NCBI RefSeq assembly: GCF_040250305.1
Contig: NZ_CP158190.1
Span: 2,760,001 to 2,824,000 of the forward strand
Origin: Peribacillus frigoritolerans
Lineage (GTDB): Bacteria; Bacillota; Bacilli; Bacillales; DSM-1321
Reading direction: 5' to 3'
Length of the DNA stretch: 64,000 bases
Made by a program: the position numbers and the translations under genes. A model generated the notes under the pieces. That model worked only from the letters and a program-made list of their open reading frames with translations. It made no database searches and was not told where the DNA came from. Below, piece after piece: positions 8,338 to 17,084 of the stretch. The first letter of the stretch is position 1. The number at the start of each line of letters is the position of its first letter.

Positions 8338-10659
8338 CTACGCCATTTCCAATCGTTGAGACAGTTGCTGACTAAGTTCATTATCAAACAAAACTTCTCT
8401 AACATGAATTAAACCCACTCGTTCCATCCATTGCCAAGTCCGTTCTAAGTAATTGGCTGTTTCACGATAATATTGAATAAAACCGATGATGATTTCAATC
8501 GCTTCATCATTTGTCCCGGCTACACATAACAGTTCACCGGCACGAACATTACGCCCGCTGCTTCCGCCCACATATATTTCCCAGCCCCTGTCAACGCCCA
8601 TAACACCTATATCTTTCGTTGTTGATCCTGCACCGTTATGCATACAAGCAGATATGCCCATCTTAATACGATAAGGTGTTGATACATGCTCCAATCTTTT
8701 TTCCAAATCTACAGCAAGTAAAAAGGATTGCTGTTTATCACAAGAACAAACATGCTCACCGATACATGTTTTGACGTTTTGAACGGCGTTACCATATTTC
8801 GAACTTAACGGCATGTCTAAATCAGCCCACACACCTGGAAGGTCTTCTTTTTTCACACCCATTAAATGAATCCTTTGTTCACTTGTTACCGCTACCTGAG
8901 ATATATCATATTTATCTGCAACATTTGCAATTTTTCGCAAGTCCTTCGCATTCGTCATCCCGCCGTACATTTGCGGGATAACAGAGTATCGATTATCACT
9001 TTGAACTGTTGCATTCTTTTTTTCATTAATGAAGAGGGTTTGCTGTCTGATCTCGTATTCTGGATGAATCATCCCTAAATAATAGCTAAGGGCCGGCCGG
9101 CATGTTGAACAACCTCCTGTATTTTCCCATCCAAGAATATCCATCGCTTCTTGGACGGATGTTAAATCCTGGAGCTGCATTTTATACACGACTTCATCTT
9201 CCGTTAATGTCGTACACGAGCAAAACGCAGTTTGTTTCTCATCATGAGTAGAAAGATTACTTTGAATATAGGTCAAAAGCTCGGTAACTGCCGGCTTACA
9301 TCCACCGCAAGAACCGGAAGCCTTTGTGCATTGTTTAACTTGTTCCACAGTTGTTAATCCCTTTTTTTGAACCGCTTCAATGATTGCCCCTTTTGAAACA
9401 GCATTACAATTGCAAATGATTTCATGGTTTGCCATCGAAGCGATTATTCCCTCACCCGTACTTGGTGATTGGAACAGTGCACGCTTTTCCTCTGACGATA
9501 CTTCTTTCCGCTTTAAAATCATTTCGAGTAATCGTGAACTGATGTTTGTATCTCCATAAAGAACAGCACCTATGATTTTTCTTCCTTGAAAAACCACCTT
9601 TTTATAAACACCATCTAATTCATCAATAGTTGTGATTGATTTCGATGTTTCATCACCAAGGAAATCTCCAACAGAGAATAACTCAACTCCTGATATTTTC
9701 AACTGGGTCGCCAGGACCGAACCTTGGTATCCGTTGCATTTCATCTCACAAATATGCTTTGCCAGCACTTCACCTTGTTCATATAGAGGTTTCACCAGTC
9801 CATAAACAATACCTTGATGTTCAGCGCATTCACCAACCGCATAAATATTTGGGATGCTGGTTTCTAAATAGTCGTTTACAATAATGGCACGATTTGTATC
9901 AATTCCGCTTTCTTTGGCCAACTGAATATTCGGTCTGACTCCCACAGCCATAACGACCAAATCTGCTTCCAGCTCCGTTCCATCTTTAAAACGGACGCAC
10001 TCTACACGTTCGTTGCCGATTATCTCCTGAGTTTTCTTTTTTAAAAGAAAGTTCATTCCTTGGTTTTCCAACTCTTTTTGCAGCAAAAGTGATGCCTTTG
10101 AATCCAGCTGCCTTTCCATTAAATGGTCAGCAATATGAACGACATGCACTTCCATCCCAAGGTTTAACAGCCCTCTCGCTGCTTCTAAACCTAATAAACC
10201 GCCTCCGATGACGACTGCCTTTTTATGTTTGTGTGAAGTTTCAATCATCTTTTGGCAATCTTCAATCGTCCGAAATGCAATGACGCCCTCTTTATCAACA
10301 CCGGTAACAGGAAGAATAAATGGGACAGAACCTGTGGCAATTATCAGCTTATCGTAGTAAACTTCCCGTTCTTTGTCCGTTTTTATCTTCCGGGTCTCAT
10401 TATCAATTTTTACAACCGTTTCCCCTGTGAACAATTGGATATTATTCTTCGTATACCAGTTTCGATCATTTATCGTAATATCTTCAAAAGAAGTGTTGCC
10501 TTGGAGCACAGTCGACAATAAGATTCGGTTATAGTTGACGTGTGGTTCACTGCCGAAAATAGTAATCTCGAAAGCAGCCGGATCATTCCTGATAATTGAC
10601 TCAACACAGCGTAATCCCGCCATTCCGTTCCCGATAAGGACCAGTTTTTGTTTAAACAT
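8338..10659 (-). CDS. nasB: Assimilatory nitrate reductase electron-transfer subunit
   Basis: NasB passes electrons from NADH through FAD and [2Fe-2S] centres to NasC. The 773 residues follow the NirB plan: an FAD/NADH domain (GNGMAG), BFD-type [2Fe-2S] domains (CNCNAVSKGAI...CTKASGSCGGC) and a sulphite-reductase-like C-terminus. The sirohaem motif is decayed. C632, C638 and C672 remain, but the fourth cysteine of the C-x3-C pair is glycine (CMHNG, residue 676) and the neighbouring CRFG is SCDK. The last domain is therefore unlikely to reduce nitrite, fitting a NasB role. It sits 54 bp after nasA and is clearly a duplicate of nirB at 2110-4524. Confidence 0.92.
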   Translation of the reverse strand: MFKQKLVLIGNGMAGLRCVESIIRNDPAAFEITIFGSEPHVNYNRILLSTVLQGNTSFEDITINDRNWYTKNNIQLFTGETVVKIDNETRKIKTDKEREVYYDKLIIATGSVPFILPVTGVDKEGVIAFRTIEDCQKMIETSHKHKKAVVIGGGLLGLEAARGLLNLGMEVHVVHIADHLMERQLDSKASLLLQKELENQGMNFLLKKKTQEIIGNERVECVRFKDGTELEADLVVMAVGVRPNIQLAKESGIDTNRAIIVNDYLETSIPNIYAVGECAEHQGIVYGLVKPLYEQGEVLAKHICEMKCNGYQGSVLATQLKISGVELFSVGDFLGDETSKSITTIDELDGVYKKVVFQGRKIIGAVLYGDTNISSRLLEMILKRKEVSSEEKRALFQSPSTGEGIIASMANHEIICNCNAVSKGAIIEAVQKKGLTTVEQVKQCTKASGSCGGCKPAVTELLTYIQSNLSTHDEKQTAFCSCTTLTEDEVVYKMQLQDLTSVQEAMDILGWENTGGCSTCRPALSYYLGMIHPEYEIRQQTLFINEKKNATVQSDNRYSVIPQMYGGMTNAKDLRKIANVADKYDISQVAVTSEQRIHLMGVKKEDLPGVWADLDMPLSSKYGNAVQNVKTCIGEHVCSCDKQQSFLLAVDLEKRLEHVSTPYRIKMGISACMHNGAGSTTKDIGVMGVDRGWEIYVGGSSGRNVRAGELLCVAGTNDEAIEIIIGFIQYYRETANYLERTWQWMERVGLIHVREVLFDNELSQQLSQRLEMA

Positions 10660-10713
10660 TTTATCCCCCCAAACAAGTACTGTAACAAGCCGATGTAATT
10701 AGTTAACAAAGTT

Positions 10714-11919
10714 CTAAATCTTAACTGAATTCTTTCCGAGTACCCACGTTTTTCTCCATGAAAGCTGAGCTAGACCCAGGATAAGCAACGCCACGATTCC
10801 AACTGCGGAAAATACTAAAAATCCTGTAGAATATGTGCCAGTAATCTGTTTTAACGTTCCTAGTATGTTTGGAACCAAGAATCCGCCAACACCTCCGGCA
10901 GCTCCTACAATTCCTGTGATAAAACCAATTTCTTTAGAAAATCGCTGTGGAACTAACTGAAAGACAGCCCCGTTGCCCATACCGAGAAATAGCATTCCGA
11001 TGAACAGCAGGATCGTAACGACAGTAAGGGAATAAAGAAAACTAATCCCAAACATGCATAATGTGAGTCCAATAAACAAAAACATAAGCAGCTTAACTCC
11101 ACCTATTTTATCGGCAATAAATCCTCCGACAGGACGAAAGAAGCTTCCGGCGATGACACATAATGTAACAAATTCGCCAGCCCTTATTCGTGTTAACCCA
11201 TACTCATCAACAAAAAAGATACTTAAAAAGCTAGTAAACCCGACAAACCCTCCAAAAGTCACACTGTAAAGAATACAGAAATACCACGTATCCGTTATTT
11301 TAAATACATTGAAATATTCATTGAGTGGTTTTGCAGGCGGTTGAGATGGTGCGTCTTTTGCGATTAAAATATAAATGACAAATACAATGGTTAAAGGAAT
11401 CAAAGCTAATCCCATAACATTATGCCAGCCAAGAGACTCTGCAATACGCGGTCCAAACAATGTCGCAAAAAGAGTTCCGCTGTTACCGGCTCCCGCAATG
11501 CCCATCGCTAGACCCTGCAAATGCGGGGGGTACCAGCGGCTAGCCATAGGAAGTGCTGCAGCAAAACTTGCACCTGCCACTCCGAGCAAAATCCCAATTA
11601 AATAAAGCTCGGCTAAACTTTCGCCGAATAACCAACCCCAAAAAAGCGGTATCATCGTAACAAGCATCCCGCCGATCGCTGTTTTCCGCGGTCCGATGCG
11701 ATCAGTCAATAAACCAAGGACGATTCGAAAAAACGAGCCTCCTAAAATCGGAATAGCTACTATCATGCCTTTTTCAGCTGGGGAAAGTCCGAAATCCTTG
11801 GTAATATAGACACCAAGTGCACCCAATAATACCCAAATCATAAAACTGATATCAAAATAAAGGAATGAAGCTAATAATGACGGAGCATGACCGCTTTTTT
11901 TCAATTCAGATATTTTCAC
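10714..11919 (-). CDS. nasA: Nitrate/nitrite transporter (MFS, NarK/NasA type)
   Basis: This 401-residue protein of the major facilitator superfamily nitrate porter family has about twelve membrane segments. Typical features are the loop-2 motif [13 protein letters not shown] near residue 70, the glycine-rich nitrate signatures [20 protein letters not shown] and [13 protein letters not shown], and FIADKIGG in the second half. It imports nitrate (and possibly exports or imports nitrite) and heads the nasABCF operon. ATG at 11919 is preceded by a GGAGAGATG-type site and by a promoter with a TnrA box. Confidence 0.93.
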   Translation of the reverse strand: MKISELKKSGHAPSLLASFLYFDISFMIWVLLGALGVYITKDFGLSPAEKGMIVAIPILGGSFFRIVLGLLTDRIGPRKTAIGGMLVTMIPLFWGWLFGESLAELYLIGILLGVAGASFAAALPMASRWYPPHLQGLAMGIAGAGNSGTLFATLFGPRIAESLGWHNVMGLALIPLTIVFVIYILIAKDAPSQPPAKPLNEYFNVFKITDTWYFCILYSVTFGGFVGFTSFLSIFFVDEYGLTRIRAGEFVTLCVIAGSFFRPVGGFIADKIGGVKLLMFLFIGLTLCMFGISFLYSLTVVTILLFIGMLFLGMGNGAVFQLVPQRFSKEIGFITGIVGAAGGVGGFLVPNILGTLKQITGTYSTGFLVFSAVGIVALLILGLAQLSWRKTWVLGKNSVKI

Positions 11920-11959
11920 TTTTCATCTCTCCAATACTTTATTAATTGAATATTCGTTT

Positions 11960-12011
11960 ATTTTACTCTTATAAAAGCAAGATTTCTTTGTTTATGTCAG
12001 AAAACATTACA
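11960..12011 (-). promoter_or_regulatory. nasA promoter with TnrA box
   Basis: On the minus strand a TAAAAT -10 lies at 11960-11965 with no recognisable -35. A 17-base sequence at 11995-12011 (TGTCAGAAAACATTACA) matches the TnrA consensus at all but one fixed position. Its centre is about 50 bp upstream of the inferred start, the same geometry as at nirB. Confidence 0.75.
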
Positions 12012-12076
12012 CACTTTTTTTGTAAGTTATAAAATGTGAATACTTTGAAGTCGTTATTGGTCAAAATTTGATAATT

Positions 12077-12214
12077 TCATTTCTTTTTTCTTATATAAAT
12101 TGAATGATAATGTGGTTTACTTAGGTGAGGTATAGTCCCAAGCTTGTTTAACTTTTCAGTTATGGCAGGAGATATACCAAGAATACCTCCAATAACTTTT
12201 CGAAATATCTCCAT
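12077..12214 (-). pseudogene. 3' remnant of an unidentified gene cut off by repeat copy A
   Basis: An open frame reads MEIFRKVIGGILGISP, then AITEKLNKLGT and ends YIRKKK followed by TGA (45 codons plus stop). The composition looks protein-like, but there is no ribosome site at the ATG and the frame runs straight into the terminator hairpin of the interspersed repeat at 12221. The simplest reading is the tail of a larger minus-strand gene whose upstream part was lost at the repeat. The family was not recognised. A short real peptide cannot be excluded. Confidence 0.4.
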
Positions 12215-12220
12215 ACAAAA

Positions 12221-12490
12221 AAAGAGAAGCCTAATGCTTAAGCTTCTCTTCCAGACTGTAGATAAACACGACTATAATAACTGAGTTTGTTTACAGTTGT
12301 AATATTTGTCCGTTAATTTCCACTCCAGGCACGCACTTTTCCCGCAGGAGTCTCGAACACCCGCTCCAATCATGTTTTAACATCAAGATAAAACTCCTTT
12401 TGCCTCCAGTCTTTTTTGTTTAAAATAGAAGAAATAAAACTTGAGGTGATATCTATTCAGCGAGATTAACTTTAAATGATGATTGCATCT
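12221..12490. repeat. Interspersed IS1182-related repeat, copy A (internally deleted)
   Basis: It starts with a minus-strand terminator hairpin (AAGAGAAGC / GCTTCTCTT at 12222-12230 and 12242-12250). Then come CAGACTGTAGATAAAC, CACTCCAGGCACGCAC, CCCGCAGGAGTCTCG and the transposase start-region remnant CTATTCAGCGAGAT (12454-12467). Compared with the copy at 28271 it lacks the GC-rich middle block and the start codon of the transposase. Confidence 0.7.
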
Positions 12491-12609
12491 TCATTAGAAG
12501 GCGGGTTCTTCCCACAGCACGAAACAAGGACCTTTTTCATATGATGTGTTATGAGCGGCATGAGATTTAATAATCTGATTATATCCGGAGAAAGGTTGGG
12601 TGCAATAAT

Positions 12610-13152
12610 ATGAAGCAATATCCATTTCATAACATCCCATTTCAAAATCTTCAGAAAAAAGACATGTCATTTGAAGAGGTATTCGTTCATATTGTTGAGT
12701 TCATGAAATTAAACCCTTCCGGTAACTATCGATTAATGGTCGGTACAGATTCGCAAGTACATAAAAAACATACTGTTTTCATCACAGGCATCGTGATACG
12801 GCAGGTCGGAAAAGGTGTATGGGGTTGTATAAGAAAAGTGATGATTCCTAGAAGGATGCTGCATTTACATGAACGTATTTCCCAAGAATTGTCGTTAACA
12901 GAGGAAATTGTATCACTGTTTACGGAAGAAAGAAAAAATCAATTAATTGATATTGTCCTGCCTGCTGTATACCAAGGGGCAACGTTCACAATGGAAGGGC
13001 ATATTGATATCGGGATTGGAAAGCGGAACAAAACAAGTGAATTTGTAAAAGAAATGGTAGCCAGGATGGAATCAATGGGCGTGGAACCGAAAATTAAACC
13101 CAATGCTTTCGTCGCTTCTAGTTATGCCAACCGGTATACAAAACAAGAGTAA
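12610..13152 (+). CDS. ykuK: YkuK-family RNase H-like protein (DUF458)
   Basis: This 180-residue cytoplasmic protein of the YkuK / RNase H-like family (PF04308) is conserved in Bacillaceae without a settled function. Recognisable stretches are RLMVGTDSQVHKKHTVFITG with its acidic DS, a middle ELSLTEEIVSLF, EGHIDIGIGKRNKTSEFVKE and the tail PNAFVASSYANRYTK. Acidic residues at D57 and D158-like positions could bind metal as in RNase H folds, but activity is unproven. It is monocistronic, flanked by repeat copy A upstream and about 110 bp of plain DNA before the murE-like terminator downstream. The start follows GGAGAAAGG. Confidence 0.85.
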   Translation: MKQYPFHNIPFQNLQKKDMSFEEVFVHIVEFMKLNPSGNYRLMVGTDSQVHKKHTVFITGIVIRQVGKGVWGCIRKVMIPRRMLHLHERISQELSLTEEIVSLFTEERKNQLIDIVLPAVYQGATFTMEGHIDIGIGKRNKTSEFVKEMVARMESMGVEPKIKPNAFVASSYANRYTKQE

Positions 13153-13615
13153 ATGTCTTTAGAAAATGTAATAAGCCAAAGCAACCTACACTGGATTTGT
13201 TATAGGGCTGTGAAAATAAATCAAAACGGTACATAGAATTATTGTACGGTATTTGAAAATAGCAAAAAACCGGCCTCAGACCGAGACCGGCTTCAACATT
13301 TAAAGATATAAGCCGCCATTGCCGTATTCAGTAAGAAAGTTTTAAACCACCACTCCTCAAAGTGGGTGTTTGCAGAAATAATCCTGTTGTCCAAGTCAGT
13401 GACGAGGCATAACATTCCTGTTTCAATATAAAACTCCCTATTACAGCTTAAAGGTTAAAACTTTATTATCATTACGAACAGTGCAGCTTGTATTGTTATA
13501 ATACCTGAATTCCTCATATGTTACAATGTTAATAATCACCATATTAATAACCTATGGCTGACTAAGGGAATGGACGTCGTATTAGCCCTTTATAATAGCA
13601 TTCGTTAAAATCAAA
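13153..13615. other. Intergenic stretch, ykuK to murE-like gene
   Basis: About 460 bp without a convincing gene. It holds the minus-strand terminator at 13264-13293 and an imperfect inverted repeat at about 13342-13371 (ACCACCACT / AGTGGGTGT). Nothing else was recognised. Confidence 0.6.
13264..13293 (-). terminator. Intrinsic terminator downstream of the murE-like gene
   Basis: On the minus strand an 11-bp stem (AAGCCGGTCTC pairing with GAGGCCGGTTT, two G-T pairs) is followed by TTTTTT. It lies 320 bp past the murE-like stop, leaving an unusually long 3' UTR. Confidence 0.7.
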
Positions 13616-15097
13616 CTATTGATCAAAATAACCGATAAAATCCGCTTCGTCTTTATTTTGCAGATATAATACCGTTTCTTTGTCAGAAATAGTAGGCAGT
13701 CCGAAATTTTGTTCATACTTCTCAATTCCTTTTCCTGTAATGATAATCCAATCCCCTTCCTTTCCAGCTTGTATCGCCTCCTGGATAGCTAGTGTCCTAT
13801 CTGGAATAACCTTCCCATTTCCAGCAGAGTAATCGCGTTGCAGTTTATTTAGTGACGATTCCATCCCCTCCATTCCCTCCGAATTCAGATCATCCATCGT
13901 CAAAATCGAAACATCACTATGTTCAGATGATACTTTAACCATTTCAGCCCTTTTGGTTGTATCTCGTCCACCCCGGAAACCAAAGATATGATAAATCTTT
14001 TTGGCCCCGCATTCTTTGGCAGTTTGAAGCATGTGATGTATGGCATCTGCAGTATGTGCATAATCGATGACGATTGTCGGCCCATATTCTTTCTTATACA
14101 TTTCAAACCTTCCAGGCACACCGGAAAATTGTTTCAATGAAGTGAGAATGTCCTCTCTTGAAATTGGAAACATCTTCGCTACGGAATAGGCAGCAGTTGC
14201 GTTATATAAATTATGAAGTCCAGGTATAGGTAACTCAATTTTCACAAAGTCATGATTCTCATTCAATAAAATAAAGGGGTTTGTTGCAGTATTATAATTT
14301 GTGATGGTTAAATCGCAGCGATGGGATTTTCCAAATACAAAGGCACTGACATTCTTTTCCCGTAAGTATTCTTGTAGTTTTTCTCCCCAGAAATCATCTC
14401 CATTGATGATAGCAAGACCATTAGGTTTCAATTTTTCAAAAAGAAGTAATTTTGCCAGGAAATAATCCTCCATCGTACCGTGGAAGTCGAGATGGTCATG
14501 ATACAAATTCGTGAAGACACAGAAATCAAATTCAATTCCTTCTAAACGATATTGAGCTAATCCATGTGAAGACACTTCCATTATGACAACCATGTCCCCA
14601 CTTGCAGCCAGTAAGGAATTCAACTCCATGCTACCTGGAGTCGTATTATGGGAATCGACTTTGTTTCCATTGATAATATGCTGTATCGTACCAATGACGG
14701 AACAGGTTACCCCATTTTCTTTCAATATTTGCTGAAGCATATAACTCGTTGTGGTTTTTCCATTTGTACCCGTAATTCCGATCATTATTTTTTGCTTGCT
14801 TGGATCCCCATAAAACCTTTTGGCGATTAGCCCTAATGCTTTACGGCTGTTCTCCACTCGTAAATAAGGAACTTCCAACCCCTTAATATCGCGATCGCCA
14901 ATCACAGCTGATGCCCCTAAACGAATTGCATCTTTAATGTAGTTATGGCCATCTGACTTATATCCGGTTACGGCAACAAAAAGGTATCCCTTTTTTATTT
15001 CTTTAGAGTTATCGGTTACACCTGTGATGGATATATGTTCAACGTTCTTCGGCAAATCCCAGTTTATCGCTTCTTTCAATATGTCTTTAAGGATCAT
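13616..15097 (-). CDS. MurE-type amino-acid ligase paralogue
   Basis: A Mur-ligase of the UDP-MurNAc-tripeptide synthetase type (493 residues), outside any cell-wall gene cluster. The ATP loop ITGTNGKTTT is at residues 108-117, the UDP-MurNAc site begins TDNSKEIKKG at 28, the central domain has VFTNLYHDHLDFHG, and the C-terminal domain begins near 325 (SGVPGRFEMYKK). The motif that reads DNPR in diaminopimelate-adding MurE is DDLN here (402-405), and the usual GKGHE is GKGIE. The substrate may therefore not be meso-diaminopimelate. ATG at 15097 was chosen over the upstream in-frame codon because AAAGGAG lies 8 bases before it. This is probably a second, specialised ligase; it could also act on another amino acid or a poly-gamma-type substrate. 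Confidence 0.8.
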   Translation of the reverse strand: MILKDILKEAINWDLPKNVEHISITGVTDNSKEIKKGYLFVAVTGYKSDGHNYIKDAIRLGASAVIGDRDIKGLEVPYLRVENSRKALGLIAKRFYGDPSKQKIMIGITGTNGKTTTSYMLQQILKENGVTCSVIGTIQHIINGNKVDSHNTTPGSMELNSLLAASGDMVVIMEVSSHGLAQYRLEGIEFDFCVFTNLYHDHLDFHGTMEDYFLAKLLLFEKLKPNGLAIINGDDFWGEKLQEYLREKNVSAFVFGKSHRCDLTITNYNTATNPFILLNENHDFVKIELPIPGLHNLYNATAAYSVAKMFPISREDILTSLKQFSGVPGRFEMYKKEYGPTIVIDYAHTADAIHHMLQTAKECGAKKIYHIFGFRGGRDTTKRAEMVKVSSEHSDVSILTMDDLNSEGMEGMESSLNKLQRDYSAGNGKVIPDRTLAIQEAIQAGKEGDWIIITGKGIEKYEQNFGLPTISDKETVLYLQNKDEADFIGYFDQ

Positions 15098-15236
15098 TAA
15101 CTTTTCTCCTTTTTCATTTAAGCTATTCACCTAACTTTTTTGAAAATGAAATGCATAAGTTCCAACAAGCCATTTTTAGTATTTACCAGTACTCTAAAAA
15201 TAATTGTCAATCCAGAATTTGTTAGTTGAACAGTAA

Positions 15237-15267
15237 AAAGAAAAGCAGCCAATAAGGCTGCTTTTCT
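15237..15267 (-). terminator. Intrinsic terminator of the MFS exporter gene
   Basis: A 12-bp stem (AGAAAAGCAGCC at 15239-15250 pairing with 15256-15267) with a 5-nt loop runs into TTTTTACT on the minus strand, 42 bp past the stop. Confidence 0.85.
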
Positions 15268-15308
15268 TGGCTATTGCTGTATAGAGGTGTGGGCACACCG
15301 CAGTATAC

Positions 15309-16562
15309 TTACGATTGGATTTCCAGTGGTTTTGATTCGGCCTTTTGATTGTACAATGGCAAAATGAAAAACATCCCTAGAATAAAAAAGAAAGCGGCGG
15401 TTTCAAATATGGCGACGAGTGAAAATTGCTCTTTCAGCACGCCTGCCGCACTCATGGTCAAAACCATCGATCCAGTGAATAATGGGCTCAAGATTCCATT
15501 GACCCTTCCGATGAACTCGCCTTCGGTTCTCTGTAATATCAATGTATTGATCCCGATTTGGATACAAGGCAGCATTAGTCCATTAAAGAACTCGGCAGTA
15601 AGTGTAATCCAAAGATTTGTTGAAAGCCCCATTACCGCTAATCCTATGGCATTCACAAGCATTCCGAAAGCTAATAATCTCTGAGGTGCCACTTTTTTAG
15701 CAAAAATCATCACCCCAGCTCCGCCTAAAATCATACCAAACCCATTCACCATAAATAACCATTGCAGATTTTCCTTAGGAAGTTCCAGTTGTTCGGTAAC
15801 AAGGAATATAGAAAGCGGCTGAATGAAACCCAGTCCAAGCCCGGCTGCCAGAAAACATAAACCAAGCAAACTTAGTTCTTTTTTTCGCAACACATAGCTC
15901 ACTCCGCTTTTCATTTCCTGCCATAACGTTGTTTTTGCTGTCTCTTCATTCAGTTTACGATCTTTTGGAAGAAAGGCAAGTGCTCCAGCTGAAAGTAAAA
16001 ACGCCAGACCAGTAATCGCAATAGAGATGTTTATCCCAAATGATTGGAAGGCAAATGTACCGAGAATCGGACCTAAAACCATAAATACTGCGAAGACGGT
16101 CTGATAAACAGACATCCCTGTCTGAATTTGACTTTCAGGCAAATGCATCTTAAATAGCTTCATGCCTGATGGCTGAGAAAATTGAGAAAGTATCGCCGAA
16201 ATCAAAGTAGCGAAGAATACCATTTTCCAACTGCCAAAGATAAGCGAGATTAGCACAGCAAATACGGATATTGCACTTAATATATCACACCAAACCATCG
16301 TTTTTTTCGGACTCCAACGGTCCGCAAACGTCCCTCCAATGAATGAAAAAATAAAGATGGGAGCGAATTCCGCTACTGATATCATGGAAATGGCAAAAGC
16401 ATCCCCGTTTGTCTTTTCCATGACGAATAACAAAACTGCAAAATTCCGTACCCATATCCCTATTTGTAAAAACAAGCCTGAAAAGATAATGGCCCGGAAT
16501 ACACGATTTTTAAAAATGTTAGGTTCTTTATTACTTAATGTTACGGACGTGTTTTTTTCCAT
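15309..16562 (-). CDS. MFS exporter, MFS_3 (macrolide-efflux-like) type
   Basis: A 417-residue major facilitator with about twelve membrane segments. It resembles the MFS_3 group that contains the Mef macrolide pumps and EntS. Visible motifs are the loop GGTFADRWSPKKTM near residue 58 and the second-half NGFGMILGGAGVMIFAKK. The ligand is unknown. ATG at 16562 (MEKNTSVTL) follows a perfect AGGAGG; the frame is open further upstream from a GTG at 16646, but that is inside the leader. The ribosome site is locked in a perfect hairpin (see 16570-16596), which suggests attenuation-type induction of a drug exporter. The gene is monocistronic with its own terminator. Confidence 0.82.
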   Translation of the reverse strand: MEKNTSVTLSNKEPNIFKNRVFRAIIFSGLFLQIGIWVRNFAVLLFVMEKTNGDAFAISMISVAEFAPIFIFSFIGGTFADRWSPKKTMVWCDILSAISVFAVLISLIFGSWKMVFFATLISAILSQFSQPSGMKLFKMHLPESQIQTGMSVYQTVFAVFMVLGPILGTFAFQSFGINISIAITGLAFLLSAGALAFLPKDRKLNEETAKTTLWQEMKSGVSYVLRKKELSLLGLCFLAAGLGLGFIQPLSIFLVTEQLELPKENLQWLFMVNGFGMILGGAGVMIFAKKVAPQRLLAFGMLVNAIGLAVMGLSTNLWITLTAEFFNGLMLPCIQIGINTLILQRTEGEFIGRVNGILSPLFTGSMVLTMSAAGVLKEQFSLVAIFETAAFFFILGMFFILPLYNQKAESKPLEIQS

Positions 16563-16569
16563 ATAAAAA

Positions 16570-16596
16570 CCTCCTGTGAGATTTCTGGACAGGAGG
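16570..16596 (-). promoter_or_regulatory. Hairpin masking the ribosome site of the MFS gene
   Basis: On the minus strand CCTCCTGT (16589-16596) is followed, after an 11-nt loop, by its exact complement ACAGGAGG (16570-16577). The second arm is the Shine-Dalgarno sequence of the exporter, 7 bases before its ATG. Such a structure would block translation until a stalled ribosome or another event opens it, as in cat, erm and msr/mef leaders. Confidence 0.7.
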
Positions 16597-16617
16597 CAGT
16601 ACAATACAAAATTAACA

Positions 16618-16735
16618 AAACAAAAGATCCCAAATGGACGGAACACAATGATCTTTGTTTGTATTTTAGTACAGACTAATCCTATCCAGAAAAAAGTTCG
16701 TATTTAGCACGCATTTTTTCTTAAGAATAGGATTA
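16618..16735 (-). promoter_or_regulatory. Leader/promoter inverted repeats of the MFS gene
   Basis: Two further inverted repeats lie upstream. GATCTTTTGTTT (16618-16629) pairs with AAACAAAGATC (16650-16660). TAATCCTAT (arm from 16678) pairs with ATAGGATTA (16727-16735). The outer arms also carry an AGAAAAAA / TTTTTTCT extension. The outer repeat overlaps a weak promoter region (TAAAAT -10 near 16665) and may be an operator; the inner one may be part of an attenuator. No clear leader peptide was found. Confidence 0.45.
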
Positions 16736-16863
16736 AATGATCATTGTTTAAAGGTCACCCTTCCATTTTATGCTAATTTGATAATAATCTATTCAATCTT
16801 ATAAATCAAGGTAAAATTTAAAAATAAAACCATTTTCCAGAAAAGTTTGTTCAATTTCCCGCA

Positions 16864-16893
16864 TAAAAAATAGGCTTCCTTTAAAAGAAAGCC
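16864..16893 (-). terminator. Intrinsic terminator of the Spo0M-like/mscS operon
   Basis: On the minus strand GGCTTTC / GGAAGCC form a stem with one mismatch, followed by TATTTTTTATG. It lies about 190 bp past the mscS stop and directly abuts repeat copy D. Confidence 0.65.
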
Positions 16894-16894
16894 A

Positions 16895-16936
16895 CAGACT
16901 GGAGACAAACCCAAAAAAAGCGAGTTTCACTCCAGA
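16895..16936. repeat. Interspersed repeat, copy D (short fragment)
   Basis: CAGACTGGAGACAAAC followed by GCGAGTTTCACTCCAG matches the first hairpin module of the IS1182-related repeats at 12221, 21171 and 28271. Like them, it lies immediately next to a minus-strand terminator hairpin. The GC-rich module is missing. Confidence 0.5.
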
Positions 16937-17084
16937 TTTTTAACATTCGAATACTTTCTTTAAAAGAAGCCGTTTAATATCCTTAAGTTCCCGAGCACTG
17001 TCACTAATTTCGATCCTTTCTTACACTCACCATCATTAGTTCATGATAATTCCTGGAATACCTCAGGCATTGCGTTTCTTCTTT

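Noticed and set aside
7930..8412. 160-codon plus-strand frame across the nasC-nasB junction
   Set aside because: Antisense to the N-terminus of nasC and the end of nasB; both of those are secure.
13335..13375. CRISPR-like or riboswitch-like repeat
   Set aside because: A single imperfect inverted repeat only; no repeated units anywhere in the window support a CRISPR array.
16562..16646. Longer N-terminus of the MFS exporter starting at GTG 16646
   Set aside because: The internal ATG at 16562 has a perfect AGGAGG, and the extra codons cover the leader hairpin. A leader-peptide role cannot be excluded.
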